A stretch of 54,424 nt of DNA from Hofstenia miamia. Its lineage: Eukaryota > Xenacoelomorpha > Acoela > Hofsteniidae. The translations under genes and the position numbers were made by a program. Below are positions 44,482 to 54,424 of the stretch, in pieces (position 1 is the first letter of the stretch; the number at the start of each line of letters is the position of its first letter). The stretch covers positions 1,565,706-1,620,129 of the forward strand of contig CABFPE010000044.1 in NCBI GenBank assembly GCA_900660155.1, read 5' to 3'. The notes beneath the pieces were generated by a model. It ran no database searches and had not been told where the DNA came from. It worked only from the letters and a program-made list of their open reading frames with translations.

Positions 44482-44709
44482 TTCAAATGATTTGAAGCAG
44501 TCACAATCCAGCATGAATTTTTAAGTTATTTTATTAATTTAATGAAACTATGCCAAAATATGACTTTTATGACACTTCAGTCACAAATATTACTGTATTT
44601 TTACAAAACCAAAAATATAACTTTTTATGACTTTAAAACTTCCTATTTAACTGCACCCCAGGTCTGAAAGACCTGATTTTACCGGATACCGGATTCCAAC
44701 ACATCCATT
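43665..44709. mobile_element. hAT-type element with 8-bp target duplication (1045 bp)
   Basis: Left end TAGGGATGGGATTTGG with ATACCGGATAAT words; right end TACCGGATACCGGATTCCAA then CACATCCATT. The word CTGTTGAG flanks both sides (43657-43664 and 44710-44717), the 8-bp duplication of hAT elements. The interior contains a direct duplication and an AT run with an ambiguous base at 44443. No transposase. Confidence 0.8.
44049..44667 (+). repeat. Direct duplication inside the hAT element
   Basis: 44049-44223 and 44483-44667 are the same block (CAAATGATTT, TCACAATCCAGCAT, ATGAAACTATGCCAAAATAT, CTTCCTATTTAACTGCAC, CAGGTCTG) at high similarity, separated by about 260 bp including an (AT)n run at 44445-44478. 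Confidence 0.8.
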
Positions 44710-44860
44710 CTGTTGAGAAAAATGAAGATTTTGTATTTCTTCTTAATGTGAATTTCATATTTGCCGAAACATAACATAATCATATATATTGTAACTAATA
44801 TACATATATTTAAAAAACTCTTTTAAACTGTATGCTAAATTCAATGCGTAAAATTTCAAT

Positions 44861-45010
44861 TCAATGTACACTAATTTGTGTAATTTGTGTAGGCTGTCTT
44901 TTCAATGAAAGAGAAGTATTTGTTCTTGAAATGATGGACGCTGCTTTCGAGACTGTCTTTGCTGCTGCATTAAATCCTCCAACATTGTTTGGTTCAGTAA
45001 AATCAAATTC
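44861..45010 (-). CDS. RGS22: RGS22-like gene, likely last coding exon
   Basis: Acceptor GTCATTTTAG (reverse of 45011-45020), then 49 codons beginning EFDFTEPNNVGGFNAAAKTV and ending in a basic, Thr-rich tail with TGA at 44861-44863. The phase (0) matches the preceding exon at 46354-46539. Assignment to RGS22 rests on strand, phase and clean splice sites; the C-terminal tail of this family is not conserved enough for me to confirm by sequence. An hAT element starts 150 bp downstream. Confidence 0.6.
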   Translation of the reverse strand, partial: EFDFTEPNNVGGFNAAAKTVSKAASIISRTNTSLSLKRQPTQITQISVH

Positions 45011-45500
45011 CTAAAATGACATAATTACAGTAAAATATAGACAATCAGAACAAACTGCAAATACACTTGCATTGCTTTTTCTACTTCATTGTAGTTCATA
45101 AAGACCTTCATGTTAATTTGGTATTAAAAGTATGTTAGCTCTTTTTTGACGGTCAGGCTTCCATAACTAGTCATAATCAGAAAATTTCGAGGTATAGATG
45201 CAAATGAGCTTGTTCAGTTCATTGTTACGAACGATCGGGCTTTAGCTAGTGCCCAGCCTGGATCTCAAATTTCTGTATAATGGACATAATGGACATAGAA
45301 TTGTTCAAAATTTCACCAATTATACATTGCTTCCCATATTTTGATATCTTACGACATTATATCTACTATTGTTTTCAATTGACCCTGAGTCAGATAAAGG
45401 CCCATGGAAACGGTGGTTGGAGGGACGACCTCCCATGGAAGGTTAGGTAACCCCTCCTGTACAACAAAGCTAAAATCAAAATTAGCATGTAAGGCGTGTA

Positions 45501-46188
45501 CGTTTACCGATCAAACGGTGCTGGTTACCGATAAGCGGTAATCGGTACCGATATTTACCAGTTACCAATTAGGCACTTTGACCTGCTAATTGAACTGTTT
45601 TATTACCGTTCTATTTATTAAAAATAGCTATCTTATATTTTTGGGAAATCATTCAGCAAAATTGCGAAAAACGAGCTTTTAATTTTAATGGAATTTCGAA
45701 ATCGTATTCATTTTGAAATTGCAAATCCGCTCCGCTAATTAAATCAAATTGCGTTCTATTTTTTAAATTGAACACATGCAGTTATATTTGAATTGCAAGC
45801 TTTTCTAAATACTTCATGTTCTTTCACTGCCTAGATGGCAATAATGTTAAAAACTTGTAGTTTTAGCAGAAGCGCTGATTAATAATTTTTTGGTAAAAAA
45901 TTAAAAAACGTACATTTTTATTTTTATTTACTGATATTTTAGGCGGTGCAACCAAGCGTAAAATTTTATTGCAGTAGCAAATAAAATATGTTCAAAAAAA
46001 TCTACTATAATATAAGTAATAAATAATAATGTATAAATATATAATGAATATAATTTTGTCAAATGACAAATTTACTTAGTTTACAGTTTACATATATTGA
46101 AAAATTTGGCCAGTCATCGATAAACGGCGAGTGCTTAACTCAATCGGTTTCCGGTTACCAAAAACATTTCTAACTGGTTGCAGCACTG
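45501..46188. mobile_element. hAT-like element in an RGS22 intron
   Basis: Right end CCGGTTACCAAAAACATTTC...TTGCAGCACTG is a typical hAT terminus; the left end has repeated GGTTACCGATAAGCGGTAAT words but is degenerate. Flanking words GGCGTGTA (45493-45500) and GGCGTGTC (46189-46196) differ by one base. No coding frame. Confidence 0.55.
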
Positions 46189-46353
46189 GGCGTGTCGACC
46201 GCCTTAGGTGATAATGTTTGCTACTGGCCTGGTCAGATATAATACTTAGATATTATAAATTGCATAAATAGGAATAAAATACAGAATCAAATGAATGATA
46301 TTTGAACTATTTTTGAAATTTTTTATCAACAAATTAAAGATGGAAGTACAAAC

Positions 46354-46539
46354 CTTCCATTGTACACCATCTGCAATAGAGAACTGCATGGCTGAACCAA
46401 ATTGACTTTGTGGGGGCTTTACATCGGGGAGACTGTAAGTTAGAGCTGGAGTTTGAACTTTTCGAGCCCATTTCGCATATCGAACTTCCATTTCATGATC
46501 AATCATTTTCGTTGAAGATTTATTTTCGATGTGAGGTGG
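46354..46539 (-). CDS. RGS22: RGS22-like gene, penultimate exon
   Basis: Minus-strand exon between acceptor TTAAAATTTAG (ending at 46540) and donor GTTTGT (46353-46348). It encodes 62 residues, phase 0 at both ends, matching the phase-0 donor at 49079/49078 upstream and the phase-0 acceptor at 45011 downstream. Sequence includes MIDHEMEVRYAKWARKV and GSAMQFSIADGVQWK. Probably part of the C-terminal tail after the last RGS fold. Confidence 0.65.
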
Positions 46540-48903
46540 CTAAATTTTAATGATAGTTTTCATAGATAAAACTAGACATTAATAATGATAAAATTAAGAC
46601 AAAAGAACTGTAAGCATTAAAACATTTGCAAAGGAGGAGTCTTAGAGTAACTCAGATTACTTTTTTGTTTTTCTTTTGTAGTTTGAACTAAGACTGCGTA
46701 GATTTTACATTAATTTTTTAGTTAAATGAACTTTATCTTGTCATGGGCTTGCACCAGTGTTGACCATATTATTAAATCGAACGCATTTATTTACAGAAAC
46801 GAGAATATTTGATTTAACCACTGTGTTTAGCAGATTTTTTACTAAAATTGTTTGAATAACAGAAAAATAGGCTAAAATGCACTTTATAGTGCTAAAGGCT
46901 TGGTACAAATATAGCATCATAACGAGACGGTTTTTCAATTTTGGAAAAAATGATGCTTTTGAAAAATTTCGACCAGCATTAGAGGGCGAGCAAAATTAAT
47001 TAAGCTTTGTTTAACTGTGGCCAGCTTTTTCTGTTTGCTAAGTGTTACGGCATTTGAGTTTCTCAATTGCTTTAAAATTCCATACATCGTTTGTATTTTG
47101 AAAAATTTAGTTTAATTGTAAAATTTAGAAGTCTGCTTGAATGATGTTACCAGGTTTTCTAGATGGTTCTCTTAGACATTTTCAAGTGGAAAGTGGCATA
47201 CAAAAAAATTCAATTGATCCTACATAAGGAGAATCATGTATAAGGCATGTCAAATATGATTCAAAACTCTATATACTTATTTGTTGAAAACTACTGTTTA
47301 AATTGTTTGTTTCTAAGACAATTTTATAATACCAAACAACTCTGCTTATGATTGCATAACATGTGCTTTAGGGTTATAAAATGAACTGTCATAGGTAATA
47401 TATACTGTACACTAAGACTATGATTTTTTCTAGAAAACATGGCAACAGTTATATATTTTGAGAAAATATTCTAGCAGAAATTACATTTGAACTGTTCTTA
47501 CTTGCTATACAGTAAATAAAGCATAAAAAACATATTCAAGCAACTCTGGTTATTATTGAATAGATCTTGATAAGCAACATTAAGTCAAAATTGACTAGAA
47601 ATGAAAAAAATTAGTGAGCTTTAGTTTATGTATACCTTAAAACTGATCAATTGAGTCTGGTAATTTTTTCAAAATCTGCAAATGGATCGGCTTGGGTTGG
47701 ATAGGATGATCGAAATGAGACAAAGTGGCCATTCTGATTGGGTCTATTTTATAGTATTAGCATTTTACAGCAAGAGGAACTTTTTCAAAAAAAGAAGCAA
47801 AAACATATCATTTCCCTTCAAAATCCAATTATTTTATACAGCCATTTAACCCTACTTAATGGATCAGTATTTGCATATGACAAGTATGGTATAACTTTGA
47901 GTATACCACCATGTTATAAAAACCTAAAAGTTTTGTATTAGGATTTTGATGACGAAACTTTATCAACGTCTTAAATGCAATGGATAGATTAAAACGCTGC
48001 AATATATAAAGTTCAAACGTACCCAATGTGTTCAAATGCTATCATAGGAGACAGATTTCAAAGCAACCAGATATATATCCTCTATTTTTAATGTGAATCA
48101 CTAGCATGGGATCCTCAAATAGGAGTTACATATTTCATTGATATATTTGAAATATTGAAAAGTTATGGCCATAAATATATTGAATATAGTATCTCCTCAT
48201 TTCAGAAGCATTTCTAACAATCCTTTAGACAAAAAATCTGAAAATCGTCGATAGTCTTTGAAAAAATTATTTAATAACAAGAAAATCTGCGCTATATGAG
48301 AAGTGCGCATTTCCTTTGAAACCGATAGGGGCTTGCATTATAGCAGTTCTAATTATTTTTTAATGATTTTGCAAATTAGGTATAAGCAACTAATGATTCC
48401 ACTTTTAAGTATGATATTAAATGAAAACCAATATGTCTGACACAACGTATACATTAAAATCACGGAATTAATTAGCAAAGAAAACGTGGAAATAAAATTG
48501 CAATTTGTTCTCGGGTGTTACAAATATCAACTTTGCCAAGATTATTTAGAAAAAATGATGGAATAGAGAAAAGTTGAAAACTAGAGATTTATAAAAAAAA
48601 TCCCAAGAATTTTCCAAAATCTCATAAGGAGGAAGATAGATTGAAGTAGTTTTATCAGCTAAATTTTGCAGTTGAACACCTTACTCTATTTTTGATATGC
48701 TTAGCAATTATCGCAATTCAAAGTTTAATTTTATATAATTTCATTAATAAAAAATTTTTCAATTTAATTAATGTAAGCAGGATATAGGTCATTGAAATTT
48801 TGTCGACTGCTTTACTCAAGAAAATTAATTCCAGGTGATTTAAATTAAAAGATGGCCTGTAGTTGATATAGCGACGTCTTGGTAAAATCTTGCGTATAAA
48901 TCC

Positions 48904-48955
<52 letters not shown>

Positions 48956-49078
48956 TGCTTTATGTAAAAAAATATATATATAAAGGGCAAACTAGATATT
49001 TGTCGAACTTTAGGAAACTATGTATATCGTTATTGAACATACATTGAATTTGATGGAGGAATATCAAATATTTACTAC
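46540..49078 (-). other. RGS22 intron, about 2.5 kb
   Basis: Non-coding AT-rich intron. It contains the TA repeat at 48904-48953 and no recognisable element or exon. Confidence 0.6.
48904..48953. repeat. (TA)n microsatellite
   Basis: TA dinucleotide run interrupted once by TG; a source of artificial Ile-Tyr frames. Confidence 0.95.
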
Positions 49079-52000
49079 CTTATAGTGGGCAGTGAAGGCA
49101 GTCCAGTACGGCAACAATTTTTTTAATACAATTTCAAAGGCTTCCTTGAAATGGGTAATCTCGTTATATGATTTTGTCTTTATAAATGTCTGTGCTTGTC
49201 TTTCCATCTTTGCAGCCAGATCTGGAGTAATGTCAATTTGTATCCTAGGTTCAATTTGTGAATCTATGAATACACCGACCATACTTTCAACTTTTTTATT
49301 TACAACTACATCATCATTATCTTGGTGAACTAGTTCTTCTAAACGCTTTACTTCGATTAAAAACAGAAGGTTCATTGGCAGGAGAGGATTTCCTTCTTCA
49401 TGCATAAATTTCCTTAGATGCTCCATAAATCCATCAATTTCTAGCCGCAATCTTCTATTATTTGGGTTGCTTAAGGCTTCAATTAACGTTTTCCTTTTGC
49501 CTGCAGTGGCAGGTATTTTTGCAGGTGTTTTCTCTTCAATTACTTCTCCGAGGCCATTTTTTTCTGCTCTGTCCTTCCAAGTGTTTGGAATACCATCAAG
49601 AGGCGTGCGCTTTGTTGATTTGCATTGCTCCAGGTACAATCTGCCATCCTTATAAATTTGATAGGCCTCTTCCAAAATTGGTTCTATGTAGGTATTGACA
49701 GATTGCAAACGAGCAATTGATGGCCGAACTTCTCTTATCATAATTTTACGAGGCAGATCAACTCTGTATTCTGATAGTCGCTGCATATAGTCTTTCACAA
49801 TTTTAAGGGTTGACTCTTCTATTCTTTCTCTGTCGTCAGGATCAATACCAAAATGCTCTTGTAAGTCGCAGTAAAGTAAAAGGTAGTTTTGAGTAGTTTT
49901 TTGCTCATATTGAGAACAATACATTTTGAATTCTTTAAGATATTGTTGCCTTTTTAGAATATCCTTCAGATTTAATTCCTTAAAAGGAGTTGGCGCCTTC
50001 TTCTTCTGCTTTCCTTTTGTTGTCCAATCATTTACATTTTCATCTTCTTCTTGAATTGTTCCAAAAAATGGCAAGGTGCCTAATCTGGCTTCATATTCAG
50101 CTTGTTGTCGCCTTCTTTTCTTAAGTTCTCGTTCAGCTTTTCTAGCTTCTTTTTTCAACAGCTCTTCTTTATCAGGTGTTTTGCTTGCAGAATTTTTAAG
50201 TGCCTCTAATTCCCTTTCTTCTCTCTCACGTCGAAGCTTTTCTCTTTGAATTCGTCTTCTAAATTGCGATTCCGTTGACCCAGGATAACGGCGTACATAG
50301 GGAAGAACATTTTGCTTCATTTCCGCGATGCTTTCCTCATATTCAGGATAAACAACCCTTGCTGGATAACCACGAAATTGAACAAATATTTCCACGTCAC
50401 TTTTATTAAAATTGTGCCAGGCTTTTTTCAAATCATTGACAACATTTTTGTGGAGATCTAGAAAAATTTCCTCATTAATCTTGTCTAGTTTATTAATCAA
50501 ATTCTTCTTAATTTCATTACAAACGTCTTGATCAGCATTAATGAAAAACTGACTTTCTTTATTAAAATATTTGTTAAAAACTGTCCAGGCAGCAGAAAGT
50601 TGTAAACTTCTGTCTACGGAACGATCTTTGCCTGTTAGCTGTTCATTAATATCACTCCAAAACAAAAACTTTGAAAGGGCAAGCATATTTTCTTTGAAAT
50701 TTGAACTGTCAGATTTGAGACATTTATTCTTTAAGTAATTTAGAAATGGGCCACCTGCATTCTTGTCATTCTTTATGCTTTCCAAGAATCTATCAGGCAC
50801 GACTTTTAATGTTTCTTCCCATTCAGATGTAGTCCTTTTAATTCCACTTTTCACTCTAGAAGCAGGTGATTTTCCCTTAGTGTATACAATGCTCCACGTT
50901 TTAAGAGGGTTTTCCAATATTGTCTTAACTGAATCTGGCTTCAAGGGTAATGTTCTTGAAACGTCCAAGTAAGGATGTACAGAGAAATCCTGTACTGCGT
51001 CTATTTCAATAGTTTCTTTATCCCCCTCTCTGTTTTCAAAATTTTGATCTGTTGTGTTTTCATATTTATCTTCAAGCTCGTAGTCAGTTATTGAGGAAAA
51101 TTTTGATTTCGTATCAACTGATATGCTTCTCCAAACTGAAGGAACTCGAATATGCTCTACCCTCTCTTTGTGGACCAAAAATCTTGACACCCAGTAGGAA
51201 CGTATTCGTCTCAGGACATCATATTGTATTCTCCTTAAGATTTTATAACTTAATTTATCATGATCTGCTGCTTTCTCAATCTCTAGCTTTGCTTCAGAAG
51301 CAAACTTGTATTTGTATTTATCAAATAATTCTTTAAATGCAAATCTAAATTGTTTGTTTTCAATGAAAATCTTTTCAAACCCTTCAAATTCATCTTTGAA
51401 TGATTCACAATCTAGCCAAAAGTTAACCATGTCATGACCTACTGTTCCTTTTAAAAATGATTTAAAGTTATCCATTCCTTCTTTACTTCCCAAATACTCT
51501 TCCTTCAACTGATGAATAGTTGTTCTTCGCTTTTCAGCGGTGGTACGTAAAAAATTTTTCATGGAATCTTGGGTTTTCAATTTTCTGTCAATGTTGAATG
51601 TGCTAAACGTCTTTTTGCTAAACTGTTCTATTTCCTCTTCGTCCGTTCCTTCAAAATCACTATTGTATTCACTAATTCTGTCTTCATCGTCTGAATGCTT
51701 TGGGGAGGAGCTACGATTATCACCTGAGGAAATCACCAAGTGATCTACAGCCTCAGAATTTCGATGAGTATCAGTTTGGCTTTCATCAACCTCCATTCTT
51801 ACAGAAGATTTTCTTTTATGTGCAGCTCCTGATTTTAGAATGCTTTTTGGTTCAATAAAGGGCCTTTCGTATTTTGTTTCATTGATATTGTCGCGACTGC
51901 TTCTACTAGACATATTAATTGGCAGACTAAATGCTCGTGAACCTGGTCTCAAGTACTTAAATGCCGAATAACGTATCTCTGGCCAACCATCGTAATCGCT

Positions 52001-52240
52001 AGAATCAATTGTGTTTTTCGAAATGCTGCTTTCAGATTCAGTTTCTGTCTGTCTACTGTATCCCCTGATACCACTGCTAGTGTTAGCTCCTGAAAGGCGC
52101 CTGGTATCCAGAGATCTAACAAGTTTTTTGCACAGTTTATATTCTAGGAAATATTGAGATTGGTTGAACAGTCCAAGACGATGCTCTTTTACCCAATTTA
52201 ATACACGTTCTCTTTCGTCATCACTTGCCCCATAACGTGC
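49079..52240 (-). CDS. RGS22: RGS22-like gene, giant internal exon (1054 codons)
   Basis: Regulator of G-protein signalling 22, a multi-RGS protein known mainly from testis and reported to bind Galpha12/13/11. Acceptor TTACATTCATTTAG (ending at 52241) and donor AAG|GTAGTA (49079/49078) bound an open, phase-0 exon. Residues 10-45 (ERVLNWVKEHRLGLFNQSQY and on) match the short N-terminal block of human RGS22. RGS-like folds lie at about 256-361 (FLKGTVGHDMVNFWLDCE), 480-620, 750-870 and 926-1050 (the last preceded by RLRLEIDGFMEHLRKF). A charged coiled-coil (RRRIQREKLRREREERELEA) lies near 660-720. If the donor is ignored, a stop follows after VVNI. The first 130 or so residues must lie upstream of 52240, outside or in unseen exons. 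Vertebrate RGS22 spreads this region over many exons. Confidence 0.9.
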
Positions 52241-52456
52241 CTAAATGAATGTAAAATTAGCATGTGCAAATTCAAAAAAGTTTCATGTTATCTTGAAAGT
52301 TGTTAATAACACTGGCCAACAAATGGAGATAAAATTTTTTTTATTCGAACGAGATATGCTGTTTCTGGGTATTTCGAGCATGCTGAACACGATAGTAATC
52401 TTTGTTTTGCTTGAATAGGTCACATATTTAAGTAAAAAAAATTATGTCAAATTGGG

Positions 52457-52655
52457 TTTTTGTATGATTTTAATACATGGATTTACGCTAGGAGTGTAAA
52501 AATGAGAAAAATATGTATAGCTTTATACAAAAATTGTTTATTTTTCATACATTAATATCTCAAATAGATTTTTGTATGATTTTAATACTTTATTGAACAC
52601 ATGGATTAAATGTAGGAGCGTAATTAATGAGAAAAGATATAGCTTTATACAACCA
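52457..52655. repeat. Tandem duplication at 3' end of pseudogene
   Basis: TTGTATGATTTTAATAC...ATGGATT...GTAGGAGYGTAA...ATATAGCTTTATACAA occurs at 52457-52530 and again at 52569-52650, with a 12-bp insertion in the second. The second overlaps the end of the neighbouring pseudogene, so the unit is probably its 3' untranslated region. Confidence 0.6.
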
Positions 52656-53627
52656 AGTACGAAAAATTTGAAAGTTTTTGTCTCTTCCTTTTGTGTTCAG
52701 CTTGATGATGTTCCCGCATGAGTGTCCAGCAGTAGTCGGCCAACATAACCGAAGTCCACTGTGCACTATATCAACTCTCCATATTAGCAATTGCTTGGTG
52801 GAATTGTTCGCCATGCTGGTCACTGACACCACAGTTGCTTTCAGGAAATAGATCCAAGTGGGAGTGGAGAAGATGGAGCTTCAATGACATGTTGGCTCCC
52901 AGATTCTAAAAGTCACTCAGCAGCTTCCCGATGATCTCTTTGTATTGAGGGTTCTTGTTTCTTCCAAGGAAACAGTCAACAACAGATTTGTATGACTCCC
53001 ACGCCGCCAGTTCATCTTCAGAAAAATCTCGGGTGAAAAGTAGGTCTTTAAGACATTCCCGAATTTGCAGTCCATTGAAGACGCCGGCATTAATTTTGGC
53101 TGTTGAAAGTTTCGGAAATTTCCCTTGAACGTGACAAATTGAGTCATCAATCCCAGTTTGATATGCAGCGGTGGCAGAATGATATTCTCCTTTGGAACAA
53201 GAGGCTCGTTGATGACGTTCTTTTCACCAAGTGTGTAACCATCACGCGTCTTCCACACCTTCTGAATGAAGTGGTTCTCCTTATCGCGACTGTCCCACTC
53301 ACAGATGAAATACTGAAAGTTTGGCCAGCCAGTTTGGATTCCAGAAACAATGGCGACAACCTTCAAATCAGCACAAATTCCCCATTGATGTTCATCGTAA
53401 TTCAAAACATGAAGAATCCGAGCAAGGTTGATGTAGGTCTCCTTCAGTTGAGTCAAAGAAGCAACAGGAACAGTCGGAAGTTGATTGCCAATGTGAATTA
53501 ATGCTGCCTTGCTGCAATATTTGGAGCCATCGATAAAAAGTCACCATTCATAAGCACGATGGGGTGTTTTAAACTTCAGAATGAGTCCATTGATGTTATT
53601 GTAATAGCACAAATCGCCGTCCAAATA
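52645..53627 (-). pseudogene. Degenerate copy of an unnamed multicopy animal protein family
   Basis: Remnant of a family seen in many copies in arthropod and cnidarian genomes, without a function known to me. From 5' to 3' it reads LCYYNNINGLILKFKT, LFIDGSKYCSKAALIHIGNQ, LNYDEHQWGICADLKVVAIV, ICEWDSRDKENHF, NEPLVPKENIILPPLHIKLG, then, after a deletion and frameshift near 53110, AKINAGVFNGLQIREC, SYKSVVDCFLGRN, HGEQFHQAIANMES and ADYCWTLMREHH. Stops TGA at 53541-53543 and 52771-52773 fall where relatives have Arg. It lies in an RGS22 intron on the same strand. Probably a m​obile or once-mobile gene; inactive. Confidence 0.7.
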
Positions 53628-53728
53628 TAGTATTCTTAGACAGATTCCAAACTAATATTATACAGAATGTCATACAAATATTGAAATGCACTATTTTGTT
53701 TCGGATATTTATTAACCCTATTCCAGTT

Positions 53729-54424
53729 GGGGGGGGGGCAAAATTGCCCCCCTGTATTAGATTTTTTATAACTTTTTTTAGACCCCATTACACAATTAAA
53801 TTTTTCGACTCAGTGAACAAAATTTATCTATAACCAATTCCTGAAAATTTTGAGTCAAAAGGACTTTTCCGTTTCCCTATGGGAAAAATTTCGGTAAAAA
53901 AACGGTAAAATACCTCGTTTTTTGAGGCTATAGAACAATATTTTTGTCTCTAAAGCCTTGAGACGTAGGTTTTCCACTGTATTATGTCTAACGTAACACA
54001 AATCAATGAAAAAAAACTTTCCTTTTTGTTTTTATATCAATTTGTGGTTCAAAAAATGAAAAATGTGGAAAAAAGTCTATTTTACGACCTGCGATGACGT
54101 CATATTTTTAATTTTTGCAATAAATTATGCTCAAAATCTGTTCAAATTTTAACCAAATGATGTTTGGAAACTAATTATGTTATAAGTATCCAATATACAT
54201 CAAAATTATGCATAAGATGCTTTTTATTCAATTTTTGTTGCAAAAATGCTAAAATCAGATATGTTGATATAAAATGATGACGTCATCACATGACCACATG
54301 ACCAAAAACGATGGTACCTTTTCTTTCTTGATGGTAACATGTCATACTACAACCCTACAAAGTTTTATCGAATTTCGTCAAGAAATAAGCATTCTAGACA
54401 GGGGGGCAAATTTGCCCCCCCCCC
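53729..54424. mobile_element. Poly-G-tipped TIR element, cut by window end
   Basis: Left end GGGGGGGGGGCAAAATTGCC...CTGTATTAG; right end, reversed, GGGGGGGGGGCAAATTTGCC...CTGTCTAGA: inverted repeats of about 32 bp. The non-coding interior contains two TGACGTCA palindromes (near 54096 and 54280). A diverged partial copy lies at 17765-17950. The right boundary and target duplication are beyond the window. Confidence 0.75.

Noticed and set aside
48718..48990. 90-codon minus-strand frame
   Set aside because: Built on the TA microsatellite (Ile-Tyr repeats).
49064..49078. RGS22 ending at the stop after KVVNI
   Set aside because: A strong donor (AAG|GTAGTA) precedes the stop, and two further phase-0 exons follow on the same strand. 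An unspliced short form remains possible.
52590..53501. Three overlapping frames (52590-52832 minus, 53103-53501 plus, 53147-53359 minus)
   Set aside because: Shadow frames of the degenerate family copy; the true frame is broken by stops and a frameshift.
36477..54290. Shared CREB regulation of the Ulp1-Mutator gene and the poly-G element
   Set aside because: TGACGTCA is an eight-base palindrome that occurs by chance; two sites lie inside a mobile element and nothing links them.

Overview
This is AT-rich eukaryotic DNA with spliced genes, most likely from an invertebrate animal. It carries a dynein-arm assembly factor (DNAAF6/PIH1D3 type) and an RGS22 homologue, both animal proteins tied to motile cilia or sperm. 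The rest is mainly decayed animal transposons: Ty3/gypsy, non-LTR LINEs, a Penelope relic, Tc1/mariner, pogo, hAT and Mutator-like elements. I cannot name the species or phylum from the sequence. There are no bacterial signatures such as operons or Shine-Dalgarno sites.

Layout. 0.3-6.4 kb: a broken Ty3/gypsy pol on the + strand, its LTR, and further diverged LTR+leader copies. Interleaved from 3.25 to 10.2 kb are exon-like, protein-like segments on the minus strand that no repeat explains; they may be one unidentified gene or a decaying one. 6.5-8.7 kb: two copies of a terminal-inverted-repeat element and a tRNA-like cloverleaf. 10.3-11.9 kb: a long inverted-repeat element with a second tRNA-like cloverleaf inside. 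12.6-20.1 kb: a decayed endonuclease/reverse-transcriptase LINE, two LINE 3' ends and a Tc1-like relic. 20.8-21.0 kb: a small hAT element with a perfect target duplication. 21.69-24.58 kb: complete three-exon DNAAF6 coding sequence with a pogo-type element in its second intron. 25.3-28.4 kb: LINE and Penelope fragments. 28.4-32.7 kb: a second gypsy copy, minus strand. 33.8-36.3 kb: an intact 814-codon reading frame joining a Ulp1-type protease to a Mutator-like transposase domain. 37.05-37.94 kb: a foldback element with an 8-bp target duplication and a FLYWCH zinc-finger remnant. 38.2-41.8 kb: three more DNA elements, one with a mariner transposase fragment. 42.7 kb: a possible small membrane protein. 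43.7-44.7 kb: an hAT element. 44.86-52.24 kb: three RGS22 exons on the minus strand, one of them 3.16 kb. 52.6-54.4 kb, inside the next RGS22 intron: a degenerate copy of an unnamed multicopy animal family and a poly-G-tipped element cut by the window end.

How the parts relate. The two secure host genes both point to cilia or flagella, but they face opposite ways and are 20 kb apart, so shared regulation is not implied. By eye the window is a mosaic of CpG-poor blocks (about 2.3-10.3 and 38-42.6 kb) and CpG-containing blocks. Several premature stops in relics are TGA where relatives have arginine. Both fit germline CpG methylation. The least ordinary items are the Ulp1-Mutator fusion, the FLYWCH-bearing foldback element and the unexplained minus-strand exon-like series.
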